A stretch of 64,000 nucleotides of DNA. It comes from Propionicimonas sp. Its GTDB lineage: Bacteria; Actinomycetota; Actinomycetes; Propionibacteriales; Propionibacteriaceae. Position 1 is the stretch's first letter. Each line of letters begins with the position of its first letter. Below are positions 53,669 through 63,356 of the stretch, piece by piece. Under the pieces are notes generated by a model that was given only the letters and a program-made list of their open reading frames with translations, was not told where the DNA came from and did no database searches. The translations under genes were made by a program, and so were the position numbers. The stretch spans positions 310,001 through 374,000 of the forward strand of contig VMSW01000005.1 of the NCBI GenBank assembly GCA_013791955.1, in the 5' to 3' direction.

Positions 53669-53929
53669 ACGCGGTGCCAGGAATGCGGTTTGGGTCACTG
53701 CCTGCCGGGCGTGAATCGATTCACTGGTATTCTGGACGGGCAGTGGACTTCAGCTGAGCAGGTCTTGACCGCCGCAAGTTCACGCGATGGACGTCGCGGC
53801 CCGGGGAAAACTCATCCGACGCAATCCCCTTTGCGAGCCCGGGCCGCGACCCCTTCGCTGCCACCGTTGGGTGAGTTTTGGATCAAATTCGGGGTCAACC
53901 GTGTTGAGCGAGTTGGAGAGGTGGTCCAG
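53669..53929. promoter_or_regulatory. Leader of the DJ-1/PfpI gene: palindromic operator and structured hairpins
   Basis: Contains a perfect 14-base palindrome GTGAATCGATTCAC (53711-53724), immediately followed by a TATTCT -10-like box (53728-53733). Downstream, arms GTCGCGGCCCGGG (53793-53805) and CCCGGGCCGCGAC (53838-53850) pair perfectly over 13 bases. They enclose a second hairpin, CGCAA-TCCCCT-TTGCG. AAAACTCA and TGAGTTTT further flank the structure. It looks like a repressor-controlled promoter with a folded 5' leader. Confidence 0.5.
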
Positions 53930-54472
53930 ATGACTAATTTGAATGGCAAGACGGTTGCGTTCCTGCTGAAGCGCGGGGTGGAACAGCCCGAGTTGACCGA
54001 GCCCTGGGCCGCGCTGGTCGCCGCTGGTGCCCGGCCCGTCCTGGTCTCCGAGGAGCACGGCACGATTACGGCCCTGATCGGCGACTGGGATCGAGGCGAG
54101 GATTTCGTGGTCGATCTCACCCTGGATGAGGCGGATCCGGCCGATTTCGATGCGTTGGTGCTCCCCGGCGGCACGCTGAACTCAGACAAGATCCGCAACA
54201 ATCCCAAGGCGATCGCTTTCGTGCGGGCCTTCTTCGATGCCAACAAACCGGTGGCTTCAATCTGCCACGGGCCGTGGATCATGATCGAAGCCGGGGTGGT
54301 GGCCGGCCGTAAACTGACCTCCACTACCCGGATCTCCACTGATCTGAGGAACGCTGGCGCGGCGTGGGTCGATGCCGAAGTGGTGGTGGACGCGAATCTA
54401 GTCACCAGCCGCAGCCCGCGGGATCTGCCCGCCTTCAACCGGGCCCTGCTGGCCGCAGTAGCCAACAGCTGA
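53930..54472 (+). CDS. DJ-1/PfpI family protein
   Basis: 180 residues, class I glutamine amidotransferase-like fold. The nucleophile elbow is VASICHGPWIMIEAGVV with the reactive Cys followed by His. The conserved Glu lies in FLLKRGVEQPELTEPW and the core strand is FDALVLPGGTLNSDKIRN. Close relatives are general-stress or protease-like proteins (YhbO/PfpI); deglycase or chaperone activity is debated. The long leader suggests regulated expression. The stop is followed directly by a family A repeat. Confidence 0.9.
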   Translation: MTNLNGKTVAFLLKRGVEQPELTEPWAALVAAGARPVLVSEEHGTITALIGDWDRGEDFVVDLTLDEADPADFDALVLPGGTLNSDKIRNNPKAIAFVRAFFDANKPVASICHGPWIMIEAGVVAGRKLTSTTRISTDLRNAGAAWVDAEVVVDANLVTSRSPRDLPAFNRALLAAVANS

Positions 54473-54523
54473 CCCTTCGACGGGCTCAGGGAACTTGGCC
54501 CTTCGACGGGCTCGGGGAACTGT
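54473..54523. repeat. Family A dispersed repeat, two direct copies between convergent pfpI and rlmB
   Basis: Two head-to-tail copies, CCCTTCGACGGGCTCAGGGA and CCCTTCGACGGGCTCGGGGA, each followed by ACT. They start at the base after the stop codon. There is no inverse arm, unlike the copies at 33431 and 43167. Confidence 0.9.
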
Positions 54524-54539
54524 GGATCCGTCTTGGTAG

Positions 54540-55517
54540 TCAGCCGCGAGAGCGACTGACCTCATAGAGGGCGATCGAAGTGGCCACGCTCGCATTCAGC
54601 GACTCCACCGCCGACCCAATCGGGATGTGCACCAACACGTCGCAGTTCTCGCGTACCAGTCGAGCCAGGCCCTCACCTTCGGAGCCGACCACCAACAGCA
54701 CCGGGCCGTCGATGCCGGGGAAACCAGCCACATCGGTCTCGGCCTCACCAGCCAGACCCACGACAGTGAAACCCGCGTCGGCATAGCGCTTCAGCGTGCG
54801 GTTCAGGTTGGTTACCTGGGCCACCGGAACCCGCGCGGCCGCGCCGGCTGAGGTCTTCCAGGCCGCCGCCGACATTTGCGCTGAACGTCGCTCGGGAATG
54901 ATCACCCCGTGCGCGCCGAAGGCGGCCGCGCTGCGGATGATCGCGCCCAGGTTGCGTGGGTCGGTGATCGAATCACAGGCCACCACCACTGGGGCAGTCT
55001 CGGAATCCAGCGCGTCGGCCAGCACGTCCTCGGCATCGGCGTATTCGAAGGCCGGCAACTGCAGCGCCACGCCCTGGTGGACGCCACCGCCAGTCATTCG
55101 ATCCAGCTCGGTTCGAGTGGCCTGGAGTAGCGGGATGCCCTTCTCGGCGGCGAACTTGAAGATATCGCGCAGCCGGTCATCGCGCTCCACGCCATCAGCC
55201 ACGTAGGCGCGCCGGATCGGCAGCCCGGCCTGGAGCGCCTCCAGCACCGGATTGCGGCCGATAACCCAATCTGCGCCTGCGGTGGCGGTATTGGAGGCGG
55301 GACGGGGCGTGCTGCGCCCCGGCCGCGTCCGGTTGCCGGTGGTCTTGTTGGCCTCTTCCGGGCGGCGCTTGCGGTAGGACTTGTGGTACGGGCGATCCTC
55401 GGCCCGGGGTGTGGGGCCATGGCCCTCCAGTGCGCGGCGAACCCGGCCGCCCGAGCCGGCCGGAGTGGTCTTGCCCTTCTTGCGCACGGCACCCTTGCGC
55501 TGGCTGTTACCTGGCAT
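54540..55517 (-). CDS. rlmB: 23S rRNA (guanosine-2'-O-)-methyltransferase RlmB
   Basis: 325 residues of the TrmH/SPOUT family. A basic, probably RNA-binding N-terminal extension (about 1-80) precedes the substrate-binding domain (VIGRNPVLEALQAGLPIRRA) and the knotted SAM domain. Motifs: ACDSITDPRNLGAIIRSAAA, VVGSEGEGLARLVRENCDVL and the closing IPIGSAVESLNASVATSIAL. It methylates a guanosine in the 23S peptidyl-transferase region. It follows cysS by six bases, the common actinobacterial cysS-rlmB pair. Confidence 0.94.
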   Translation of the reverse strand: MPGNSQRKGAVRKKGKTTPAGSGGRVRRALEGHGPTPRAEDRPYHKSYRKRRPEEANKTTGNRTRPGRSTPRPASNTATAGADWVIGRNPVLEALQAGLPIRRAYVADGVERDDRLRDIFKFAAEKGIPLLQATRTELDRMTGGGVHQGVALQLPAFEYADAEDVLADALDSETAPVVVACDSITDPRNLGAIIRSAAAFGAHGVIIPERRSAQMSAAAWKTSAGAAARVPVAQVTNLNRTLKRYADAGFTVVGLAGEAETDVAGFPGIDGPVLLVVGSEGEGLARLVRENCDVLVHIPIGSAVESLNASVATSIALYEVSRSRG

Positions 55518-55523
55518 CAGTTC

Positions 55524-56942
55524 TCATTTCTCCAGCGACCAGCGCGGGCCGTCGGCGGTGTCGGTGACTTGCAGTCCGATGGCGGCCAGCTGATCGCGAA
55601 TAGCGTCAGCAGCGGCCCAGTCTTTGCGGGTGCGGGCTTGGGTGCGCTGTTCGAGCAGGGCAGCGACCAGGCCGTCGACCACCGGCAACAGCTCGGCCTC
55701 AGTCTCGGCGCCAGCCCATTCGGGCGCGGACGGGTTGAGGCCGAAGATGTCGAGCATGGCCAATACCTCAGTGTGGGCCAAGCTGGCCGCGGCCAGGTCG
55801 CCGGCGTCGAGAGCCACATTGCCGGCCTTGACCGTGTTGAACACCGTGGCCAAAGCGCCCGGGGTGCCCAGGTCGTCGTCCATCGCCTCGGTAAAAGCAA
55901 CCGGAAGGGCCACCGGTCCGCCAGCTTCAGGGAACTTGGCACTGGCCGCCTTGGCCCGGCTAAGGAAGCCGTCGATGCGCGCCAGTTGGGCCGCGGCTTC
56001 GGTTAGGGATGCCTCGGATAGCTCGATTGCGGAGCGGTAATGCGGCCCGGCCAGATACAGCCGCACCGCGCGACCGCCGTGGTCATTCACCGCAGCAAGT
56101 ACGTCGGCGGTGTTGCCGAGCGATTTGCTCATCTTTTCCCCGGCCAGGGTGACCCAGGCATTGTGCATCCAGTAGCTGGCGAATCCCCGCCCGGCTGCCT
56201 TGGATTGGGCAATCTCGTTCTCGTGGTGGGGGAAGCGTAGATCCAGCCCGCCACCATGAATGTCGAAGGCATCACCGAGATATTTGCCAGCCATCGCTGA
56301 GCACTCCAGATGCCAACCGGGACGTCCGCGGCCCCAGGGGGTCTCCCAGGAGGCGGAGTCCGGGTCGCCGGGCTTGGCGCCCTTCCACAGCGCGAAGTCG
56401 CGCGGATCGCGTTTGCCGCGCGGGTCGGCGTCCTCGGCGGCGGTCATCTCCTCGATCTTCATCCCCGACAGTTCCCCGTAGGACGGCCAGGAGCGAACGT
56501 CGAAGTAGACATCCCCGGAGCCGTCGGCCGCCGCATAGGCGTGGCCGCGTTCGATGAGGATGGCCATCAGCTCGATCATCTCCGGAATGTGCCCGGTTGC
56601 CCGTGGTTCATAGGTCGGCAGGCGCACCCCGAGGGCCCGAAAGGCCTCATGGAAGGCGGCTTCGAACAGGAACGCGTGCGCCCACCAGGGACGTCCGGCT
56701 TCAGCTGATTTGGCCAGGATCTTGTCGTCGATGTCGGTGATGTTGGTCAACATCGTCACCCGGTTGCCCGAATGCTCCAGCCAGCGGCGCAGGACGTCGA
56801 AGTTGACCTCCTTGCGGACGTGGCCCAAGTGGGGTGCCCCCTGCACGGTGGCGCCGCAGCAGTAGATCGAGACCTCGCCAGGAACTAACGGGGCGAACTC
56901 GACCACTTTGCGCTGAACGCTGTCATACAGGTGGAAACTCAC
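55524..56942 (-). CDS. cysS: Cysteinyl-tRNA synthetase
   Basis: 472 residues with a GTG start. The class I HIGH-type motif is [20 protein letters not shown], the KMSKS loop is [15 protein letters not shown], and zinc ligands include the Cys in [20 protein letters not shown], and the HHENEIAQS motif. It charges tRNA-Cys. MshC, a mycothiol-pathway homologue, is shorter (about 410 residues) and lacks the C-terminal anticodon-binding domain, which is present here as [20 protein letters not shown]. This therefore looks like the true CysS. Confidence 0.93.
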   Translation of the reverse strand: MSFHLYDSVQRKVVEFAPLVPGEVSIYCCGATVQGAPHLGHVRKEVNFDVLRRWLEHSGNRVTMLTNITDIDDKILAKSAEAGRPWWAHAFLFEAAFHEAFRALGVRLPTYEPRATGHIPEMIELMAILIERGHAYAAADGSGDVYFDVRSWPSYGELSGMKIEEMTAAEDADPRGKRDPRDFALWKGAKPGDPDSASWETPWGRGRPGWHLECSAMAGKYLGDAFDIHGGGLDLRFPHHENEIAQSKAAGRGFASYWMHNAWVTLAGEKMSKSLGNTADVLAAVNDHGGRAVRLYLAGPHYRSAIELSEASLTEAAAQLARIDGFLSRAKAASAKFPEAGGPVALPVAFTEAMDDDLGTPGALATVFNTVKAGNVALDAGDLAAASLAHTEVLAMLDIFGLNPSAPEWAGAETEAELLPVVDGLVAALLEQRTQARTRKDWAAADAIRDQLAAIGLQVTDTADGPRWSLEK

Positions 56943-56980
56943 CCGGGGAGTCTACCGGCCAGCGTGGACGCGGCGTGTGG

Positions 56981-57343
56981 TCATGCCTGCGCTGCGTTGC
57001 CGCCCAGCGCTCGCTCGACCAGAAGAAGTGCCTCGTTGGGGCTCAGACCAAGGTTGCGGGCGCGCTCGGCGTACTCCGCTGCGGCCTGCCGGGCGGCCCT
57101 GCTGGCCTGATCTCCGGTGACGAAAGTGCCAGCCCGGCCACGAGTGTCGAGGAGGCCGATCGTCTCCAGCTCCCGATAGGCCCGAGCCACCGTGTTGGGG
57201 GCCAAACCCAGATCGTCAGCGAGTCGGCGCACGGTCGGCAGCTTGTCGCCGGGCTGCAGTTCGCCGGCGGCGACCATCGCTGAGAGCTGACGCTTCACCT
57301 GGTCATAGGGCGGCTCGGCCGCGGTGGTGTCGATGGTGATCAC
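56981..57343 (-). CDS. GntR-family transcriptional regulator (YtrA-like, short)
   Basis: 120 residues: winged HTH (PPYDQVKRQLSAMVAAGELQ, LPTVRRLADDLGLAPNTVAR, AYRELETIGLLDTRGRAGTF) followed by only about 45 residues, as in the YtrA subfamily, which usually controls adjacent ABC transporter or membrane genes. The GTG start overlaps the stop of the upstream DUF4032 gene (GTGA), so the two are co-translated. Target unknown. Confidence 0.88.
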   Translation of the reverse strand: MITIDTTAAEPPYDQVKRQLSAMVAAGELQPGDKLPTVRRLADDLGLAPNTVARAYRELETIGLLDTRGRAGTFVTGDQASRAARQAAAEYAERARNLGLSPNEALLLVERALGGNAAQA

Positions 57344-58725
57344 TGCGGGCTCGGCTTTGATCGGGCACGCAGCGCATCGATGTCGAGGTAGGCGGGGCCC
57401 GGCTCGGGCTCGCTTTCCTCGATGTCCTCCCAGGGGTCGACGGGCATCGGTTCGTCGGAATCGTCAACGAAGCCGGCCGAGGGGTCATAGGGGTTGGCTA
57501 GTTGGCGTCCATCCAGGTGGACGGCCTCCGGCGCGATCGCTTCATCGGGCAGGGTGGTGAGCACGTCGCGAATGTAGCCAGCGGTGGCTTCCAGCAGCGG
57601 CACCTCCCGCTGCTCGCGCTGGGAGGCGTACCAGCGATAGTCGAGCACCTCGTGGAAGATCTGGGCGCCCTCGCGCTTACCCCGCAGGTCATCAGGCACC
57701 GCAGCCACCACCGGGGCGAAGCTCTCGGTAACCCAGCGGTGAGCCACCACCGCCTCGTCTACAGAGGCCTGATTGCTCCGGGCGCGGAAGGTGTCCAAGT
57801 CGTTGAGGAGGCGGCGGGCCTGATTCTCTTCGACGTCCAGGCCGGTCAGGCGCAGCAGCCGCCGGGAGTGGTGGCCAGCATCGACCACCTTGGGCTGGAT
57901 GCGAAGCCGTGAGCCGTCCGGGGAGGTATCGATGGCCAACTCGGCCACATCGAATCCGAGCGCGTTGAGTCGGCGTACCCGCTTCTCAATCCGGAACATT
58001 TCGGTGTCGGAGAACTCCTCGGCTCCGGTCAGCTCGGCCCAAAGCTCGCGGTAGCGGGCCAGGATCGAATCGACCAAGCGCTGCGGGTCGAGCGAATCGT
58101 CCAGCAGCTTCCCGGCCTCCAGATCGCAGAACTCGCCGAAAAGGTTGGTGGTGGCAATCGCCAGATCGTGCTCGCGCTGACCATCGGTTAGCCGGGGGTG
58201 CATTTCGCCAGTCTCGGCATCAACCAGATAGGCGGCGAACTCGCCAGCATCGCGACGGAAGAGCACATTCGACAGCGAGACGTCCCCCCACAGGAAGCCG
58301 ACCAGGTGCAGCCGGGCCAACAACAACACCAGGGCGTCCAGCAGGCGCCCGACAGTTTCCGAGCGCACCCCTTGGGCGAACAGGGAGCGGTAGGGCAGGG
58401 AGAACTCCAGGTGCCTGGTGACCAACACCGGGTCGAGTGGTTGGTCCTCGCTGCCCAGCCGTCCGGTGATCACGGCCAACGGTTCGACCGATGGCGTGCC
58501 AGCCCGATGCAGCTCGGTGAGCAGGCGGTATTCGTGCAGAGCGAGGTGTTCGAGCACTTCTTTGGCCGCGTAGACGGCGTTGCCAACTTTGATGAAGCGG
58601 ACGACGTGGCGGGAGATGCCTCGGGGGAGCGCGACCAGGTGATCTTCGGGCCACTGCGACAGCGGCAGTTCCCACGGCAGTGGAATCAGCCGGGAGTCCG
58701 GGCGGGACGATAAGAACCGGGGCAC
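57340..58725 (-). CDS. DUF4032 protein with kinase-like fold
   Basis: 461 residues with a GTG start. The N-terminal two-thirds look like an atypical kinase: Lys in NAVYAAKEVLEHLAL, a catalytic-loop-like FLWGDVSLSNVLFRRDAG (D plus N), and AYLVDAETGEMHPRLT, where a DAE takes the DFG position. The C-terminal region (about 280-400) is the DUF4032 domain proper (YRWYASQREQREVPLLEA). The tail is acidic. Function unknown; an enzyme phosphorylating a small molecule or protein is inferred. It forms a coupled pair with the GntR regulator. Confidence 0.85.
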   Translation of the reverse strand: MPRFLSSRPDSRLIPLPWELPLSQWPEDHLVALPRGISRHVVRFIKVGNAVYAAKEVLEHLALHEYRLLTELHRAGTPSVEPLAVITGRLGSEDQPLDPVLVTRHLEFSLPYRSLFAQGVRSETVGRLLDALVLLLARLHLVGFLWGDVSLSNVLFRRDAGEFAAYLVDAETGEMHPRLTDGQREHDLAIATTNLFGEFCDLEAGKLLDDSLDPQRLVDSILARYRELWAELTGAEEFSDTEMFRIEKRVRRLNALGFDVAELAIDTSPDGSRLRIQPKVVDAGHHSRRLLRLTGLDVEENQARRLLNDLDTFRARSNQASVDEAVVAHRWVTESFAPVVAAVPDDLRGKREGAQIFHEVLDYRWYASQREQREVPLLEATAGYIRDVLTTLPDEAIAPEAVHLDGRQLANPYDPSAGFVDDSDEPMPVDPWEDIEESEPEPGPAYLDIDALRARSKPSPQ

Positions 58726-58770
58726 CCATCATTCTTACCCCACTACCAGCCATTGCGCTGGACCCAACGC

Positions 58771-58809
58771 AGATCGGCCCGGCCCCGGTGTGCGGGGCCG
58801 AGCCGATCT
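58771..58809 (-). terminator. Hairpin downstream of the MsiK/UgpC-type ATPase gene
   Basis: AGATCGGC plus CGGCCCC pair with GGGGCCG plus GCCGATCT across one mismatch and a seven-base loop, giving about 15 base pairs. It begins 12 bases after the ATPase stop and has no T-run. Likely terminator. Confidence 0.65.
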
Positions 58810-58821
58810 GGCTGGTGTCGC

Positions 58822-59919
<1,098 letters not shown>

Positions 59920-60092
59920 GCCAATAAATCCTTTCCACGGGCAGGTACGTGCCCGACGATCCGTAGTGGAAACTTGGCCGCATCGGTGCGGCCACCGCCA
60001 TCATCGCACGGCTGCCCGTCCACTGGTTAGGGTTCTGCGGTATCGAGGGCTAGGCACAAATCGCAAGGGCGACACCCGGGTAGGCTCGCGGC
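59920..60092. promoter_or_regulatory. Divergent spacer between the MsiK-type ATPase and DedA genes
   Basis: 173 bases holding two divergent promoters. Apart from the AAAGGA ribosome binding site of the ATPase gene no clear repeat or operator was recognised. Confidence 0.3.
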
Positions 60093-60824
60093 GTGAGTGA
60101 TGCGGAGAGTCCTGCGACCCCAACCGAAGTGTCAACTGATGCTGAGTGGTGGGAAGACCCTTCGCTGCCCTGGAAGCACAAGCCGACTCGCTCAGATGTC
60201 ATCTGTTTCGCCTGGATCGGCGTCGTGGCCGTCTATTCGGTGGTGATTTCGGTTTTGCGCCCTGGGATGCTCGCCTCCGCACCGCACGTGTTGGCGTCGC
60301 TGGGCTCCTGGAGCGGTGCGGTGATGGTCGGCGCCTTGGCGCAAGGCGGTGACCCTTGGTGGCCGCTGGTTTGGGCGCTGGCCACGCTGGGATTCGTCAA
60401 GTTCGACTGGGTCTACTGGTGGGCTGGCCGACTGTGGGGCCGGGAGTTGATCGAGGTCTGGTCGGGACGATCGCCGCGGGCACGCCGCTGGAACGAGCGG
60501 GCCGAGAAGTTCGCTCGCAAATACGAGACCCTGGCAATCATCGTGAACTTCCTGCCGATTCCGCTGCCTCGGGCGGTGATCCTGGCCGTGTTGGGTGAGG
60601 CTGGCACGAGCCTGAAGAAGTTGCTGACCATATCGCTGATCACCTCGGCAATAACCACCGGCGGCTATTTGGCCATCGGGTACTGGATCGGTGAGCCTGC
60701 GGTCGCAGCGATGGACCTCTACGGCAAGTACCTGTGGTACGTCTCGCTAGCGATTTTGGTGTTTGTCGTAGCGAACGCCTGGTGGAAGCAGAGCCACAGG
60801 TCCGACCCCTCTACACGCTCCTGA
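60093..60824 (+). CDS. DedA/VTT-domain membrane protein
   Basis: 243 residues, GTG start. A polar N-tail of about 35 residues with a WWEDPSLPWKHKP stretch precedes hydrophobic helices (VICFAWIGVVAVYSVVISVL, LVWALATLGFVKFDWVYWWA). The VTT-like re-entrant segment KYETLAIIVNFLPIPLPRAV and the closing helices are present. DedA-family proteins act in undecaprenyl phosphate or phospholipid translocation; which one applies is unknown here. The gene ends 10 bases before the 3' end of the convergent tRNA-Thr. Confidence 0.75.
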   Translation: MSDAESPATPTEVSTDAEWWEDPSLPWKHKPTRSDVICFAWIGVVAVYSVVISVLRPGMLASAPHVLASLGSWSGAVMVGALAQGGDPWWPLVWALATLGFVKFDWVYWWAGRLWGRELIEVWSGRSPRARRWNERAEKFARKYETLAIIVNFLPIPLPRAVILAVLGEAGTSLKKLLTISLITSAITTGGYLAIGYWIGEPAVAAMDLYGKYLWYVSLAILVFVVANAWWKQSHRSDPSTRS

Positions 60825-60833
60825 TTGCTGACG

Positions 60834-60909
60834 TGGAGCCTCCGACAGGAATCGAACCCGCGACCCTCCGCTTACAAGGCGGACGCTCTACCAACTGAGC
60901 TACGGAGGC
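60834..60909 (-). tRNA. tRNA-Thr (anticodon TGT)
   Basis: 76 bases on the minus strand including encoded CCA. Acceptor arms GCCTCCG and CGGAGGC, D-arm GCTCAGTTGGTAGAGC, anticodon stem TCCGC/GCGGA with loop CTTGTAA (anticodon TGT, reading ACA), and T-arm GCGGGTTCGATTCCTGT are all well formed. No integrase or att duplication is visible next to it. Confidence 0.96.
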
Positions 60910-60980
60910 CTGGGACCGCAGCCCCGACGCACCATTGTGTCAAAAGCCGAGGACAACTGCAGCGCGCTAGGGTGCCGAGT

Positions 60981-61445
60981 GTGTCCGATGCGCTGACTCT
61001 GCTGCCTGCCGCCGAATCTGATGCCGCCGAAGTGCTGGTGCTGCAGCGGTGCTGTTGGGTGGCCGAGGCGATCTCAAACCAGACGATGGCGATACCGCCG
61101 CTGCACGAACCCTTGGACGTGGTCCGCGCCTGGATGCCGCAAGCCTGGGTGCTGCGCGATCGCGGACGGTTAGTCGGGGCGGTGCGTGGTTTCGCCGATG
61201 GTGACACCTGGCAGATCGGACGGCTGATGGTCGCCCCAGACCGCCAGGGCGAAGGCCTGGGTGGGCAGCTGCTGCGCCACATTGAGGCCCAAGCGCCACC
61301 TTCGGCGTCCTGGTTGGTGCTGTTCACGGGCGCGGCCAGCGAGCGCAATCTGGCGCACTACCGCAGCGCGGGGTATGTCGATTTCCGGGCGGAAAGCGGG
61401 CTGGTGTTCCTCCGCAAGCCGGTCGGAGCGATTACTCGACCCTGA
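60981..61445 (+). CDS. GNAT-family N-acetyltransferase
   Basis: 154 residues from the GTG at 60981; reading further upstream would translate the antisense of tRNA-Thr. The acetyl-CoA motif A is WQIGRLMVAPDRQGEGLGGQ with the R/Q-x-x-G-x-G loop, followed by LLRHIEAQAPPSASWLVLFT and the C-terminal strand NLAHYRSAGYVDFRAE. Substrate unknown. Its 3' end overlaps the convergent kinase-like gene by 14 bases. Confidence 0.85.
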   Translation: MSDALTLLPAAESDAAEVLVLQRCCWVAEAISNQTMAIPPLHEPLDVVRAWMPQAWVLRDRGRLVGAVRGFADGDTWQIGRLMVAPDRQGEGLGGQLLRHIEAQAPPSASWLVLFTGAASERNLAHYRSAGYVDFRAESGLVFLRKPVGAITRP

Positions 61446-61950
61446 GCACCAGGTCGGCCAGCTCCCAGGGCCGATTCAGCCGCCAATGGGCAGCCTCCTG
61501 GGCGGCCCATTGGTCCCAGTGGGGTGCGAAGAGTTCACCATCGCGGGCCAGGGCGCGTTCGCGGCGGGTCGCCGCCGGTGCCTCCAACCAGATGGTCAAG
61601 GTGGCGAGTTTGCGGCTGGCAGCAGTGATGGCGCCGCAGCCCTCCAAGATCAGTGGGGCCCCCGGCTTCAGCTTCCGGAAGGCGCCGGGCTCGCCGCGGT
61701 GCCAATCCCAAGTGGTGAAGCCGTCACCAGTGATCACTGCCGGCACTAACTCCGACCCGGCGGCCAAGCCGTCCCAACCCGGGTAGAACTCGTCCATGCC
61801 AACCAGTTGAGGCTCAGGTGTTGGCCAGGTCGCGATCAGGGCGGCCGCCAGGGTGGTCTTGCCTGATCCGGCACCGCCATCAATCAGAACCACCGCTGGA
61901 TCGGACGCAGCGGCGCGCGCCACGGCCTCAGGTAGGCCTGCTGGCAGCAC
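61432..61950 (-). CDS. P-loop kinase of the uridine-kinase-like superfamily
   Basis: 172 residues from the GTG at 61950, three bases after the manA stop with GGGGAA upstream. Walker A is VLIDGGAGSGKTTLAAALIA, followed by the uridine/phosphoribulokinase-type substrate motif VGMDEFYPGWDGL, WDWHRGEPGAFRKL, and LILEGCGAITAASRKL as the Walker B strand. EAPAATRRERALARDGELFA supplies the lid. Actinobacterial relatives are annotated uridine kinase or AAA protein; true substrate unknown. Probably co-transcribed with manA. Confidence 0.8.
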   Translation of the reverse strand: MLPAGLPEAVARAAASDPAVVLIDGGAGSGKTTLAAALIATWPTPEPQLVGMDEFYPGWDGLAAGSELVPAVITGDGFTTWDWHRGEPGAFRKLKPGAPLILEGCGAITAASRKLATLTIWLEAPAATRRERALARDGELFAPHWDQWAAQEAAHWRLNRPWELADLVLRVE

Positions 61951-61952
61951 GC

Positions 61953-63140
61953 TCAGCGTTCCCCGGCTGCGGTCAGGAAGCCGGTAGCAGTGCCGGTGAG
62001 GATCGGCTCCTCGTCGGCGTCGATGAGTGCAGCCTCGCCTTGAGCCAGTTCGAGAGTCTGATCGCCTGCGCTCAAAGTGGCCGATCCAGAGATGATGAGC
62101 AGCACGCGGGCCGAGCCAATGCCTGGTAAATCGACGCTGGTCACCTCGGCGCCAGCGGTAACCCGCCACACGTCGAACTCGGGGCAACTTGTGGGGTAGT
62201 AGTCCACCCCGTCACCGACTCGCTGCGGCTTCATTACCTCCGACTCCGAAGGTTCGAACTCCACCACTCGGATCAGTTCGCTGACGTCGACATGCTTGGG
62301 GGTTAGCCCGCCGCGAATCACGTTGTCGGAGTTGGCCATTACCTCTACGCCGGTGCCGCGCAGGTGGGCGTGCATGTGCCCGGCCGGGACGAACATCGCC
62401 TCGCCGGGGTGCAACACCACCCGGTTCATCAACAACGCGGCCAGAATGCCAGGATCGGCCGGGAACACCTCGTCGAGTTCGATCACCGTCCGGGCAAACT
62501 GACCCAGCTCGCCGGCGTCGTCCTTGTGCTTCATGGCCGCAGCGCAGACCAGTTCGGAAACGCGGGCCCGCTCGCCGGTGAGGCTGAGCACGTCCAGGAA
62601 GACCTCTTCGAGGGCAGCGGCACCGCGGCGTTCAGTGAGGGGGCCGATCACACTGGCCAAGTCGTCGGCAACACCCAGGCCGGCGAACAGCGCCTCGGTG
62701 CGGCGGGGGTCGCGGAAACCGCTGAGAGTGTGGAACTCGTCCAGGGCGATCAGGATCTCTGGCTTGGGCCACGAATCACGGTAGGTGCGCTCGGGGGCGT
62801 CCAGGGCCACCCCGGCGGCCTCTTCGCGGGCGAAACCGTCTTCGGCCTGGGCACGGGAGGGGTGCGCCTGCAGGCTGAGGGCGTGCCGCGCCGACAGCAC
62901 CTTCACCAGGTAGGGAAGCTGATCACCAAAGCGGGCCCGGCTTGGCCCACCGATGACCTGCGGGTTTTGGTCAAGGTACTCGTTCAGCGGCTGCCCGTTG
63001 ACCCGCGATGGAGCGGACGGATGCGCCCCCAGCCAGTATTCGGCCAGGGGGGTGTCGTCACCAGTGCGGCCCAGAATTTTGGGGATGGCATCGGTGGTGC
63101 CCCAGGCGTAGCGCTGAACCGCTCCCTGTAACCGCAGCAT
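61953..63140 (-). CDS. manA: Mannose-6-phosphate isomerase, class I
   Basis: 395 residues, a zinc cupin enzyme interconverting mannose 6-phosphate and fructose 6-phosphate, which feeds GDP-mannose and mannosylated glycolipids. The N-terminus is QRYAWGTTDAIPKIL; zinc ligands lie in ALSLQAHPSRAQAEDGF and SWPKPEILIALDEFHTLSGF, and VVLHPGEAMFVPAGHMHAHL contains the C-terminal cupin metal site. Motif NSDNVIRGGLTPKHVDVSEL is typical of class I. Two bases separate it from the kinase-like gene downstream. Confidence 0.94.
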   Translation of the reverse strand: MLRLQGAVQRYAWGTTDAIPKILGRTGDDTPLAEYWLGAHPSAPSRVNGQPLNEYLDQNPQVIGGPSRARFGDQLPYLVKVLSARHALSLQAHPSRAQAEDGFAREEAAGVALDAPERTYRDSWPKPEILIALDEFHTLSGFRDPRRTEALFAGLGVADDLASVIGPLTERRGAAALEEVFLDVLSLTGERARVSELVCAAAMKHKDDAGELGQFARTVIELDEVFPADPGILAALLMNRVVLHPGEAMFVPAGHMHAHLRGTGVEVMANSDNVIRGGLTPKHVDVSELIRVVEFEPSESEVMKPQRVGDGVDYYPTSCPEFDVWRVTAGAEVTSVDLPGIGSARVLLIISGSATLSAGDQTLELAQGEAALIDADEEPILTGTATGFLTAAGER

Positions 63141-63356
63141 CTAGCTTCCTCACTGATCGACAGAGTGGGTTGGCTCCCAGCCGTTGCTGAGTCTATCGCT
63201 CCGAGTCCGGGCGGACAGCCTTCGCGGGTCAGGATCCCCAGTTGTGGGAGGCAGATTTCGCGCCCTTAGCAGAGCGCAGCGCCGAGGTGTCAAGACCCGG
63301 CCATGGACGAGACTGAGTGAATGACATCGGTGTGGTTTCGGGGGTAGGCTGAGGCC
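63141..63356. promoter_or_regulatory. Divergent spacer between manA and the DUF3263 gene
   Basis: 216 bases containing the promoters for both genes. No clear hairpin or repeat was recognised. Confidence 0.3.

Noticed and set aside
4399-54523. Family A repeats as a CRISPR array
   Set aside because: Copies are scattered tens of kilobases apart, partly inverted, without regular spacers or cas genes.
55920-55945. Family A-like string (CTTCAGGGAACTTGGC) inside cysS
   Set aside because: It encodes an ordinary stretch of CysS (AKFPEAGG region) and lacks the TTCGACAAGCTC part of the core. The resemblance is probably chance.
60834-60909. tRNA-Thr as an integration site for a prophage or island
   Set aside because: No integrase, no duplicated tRNA 3' end, and housekeeping genes flank both sides.
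60837-60980. N-terminal extension of the GNAT gene reading QESNPRPSAYKADALPTEL
   Set aside because: This peptide is the antisense translation of tRNA-Thr, a frequent false start. The GTG at 60981 gives a normal GNAT N-terminus.
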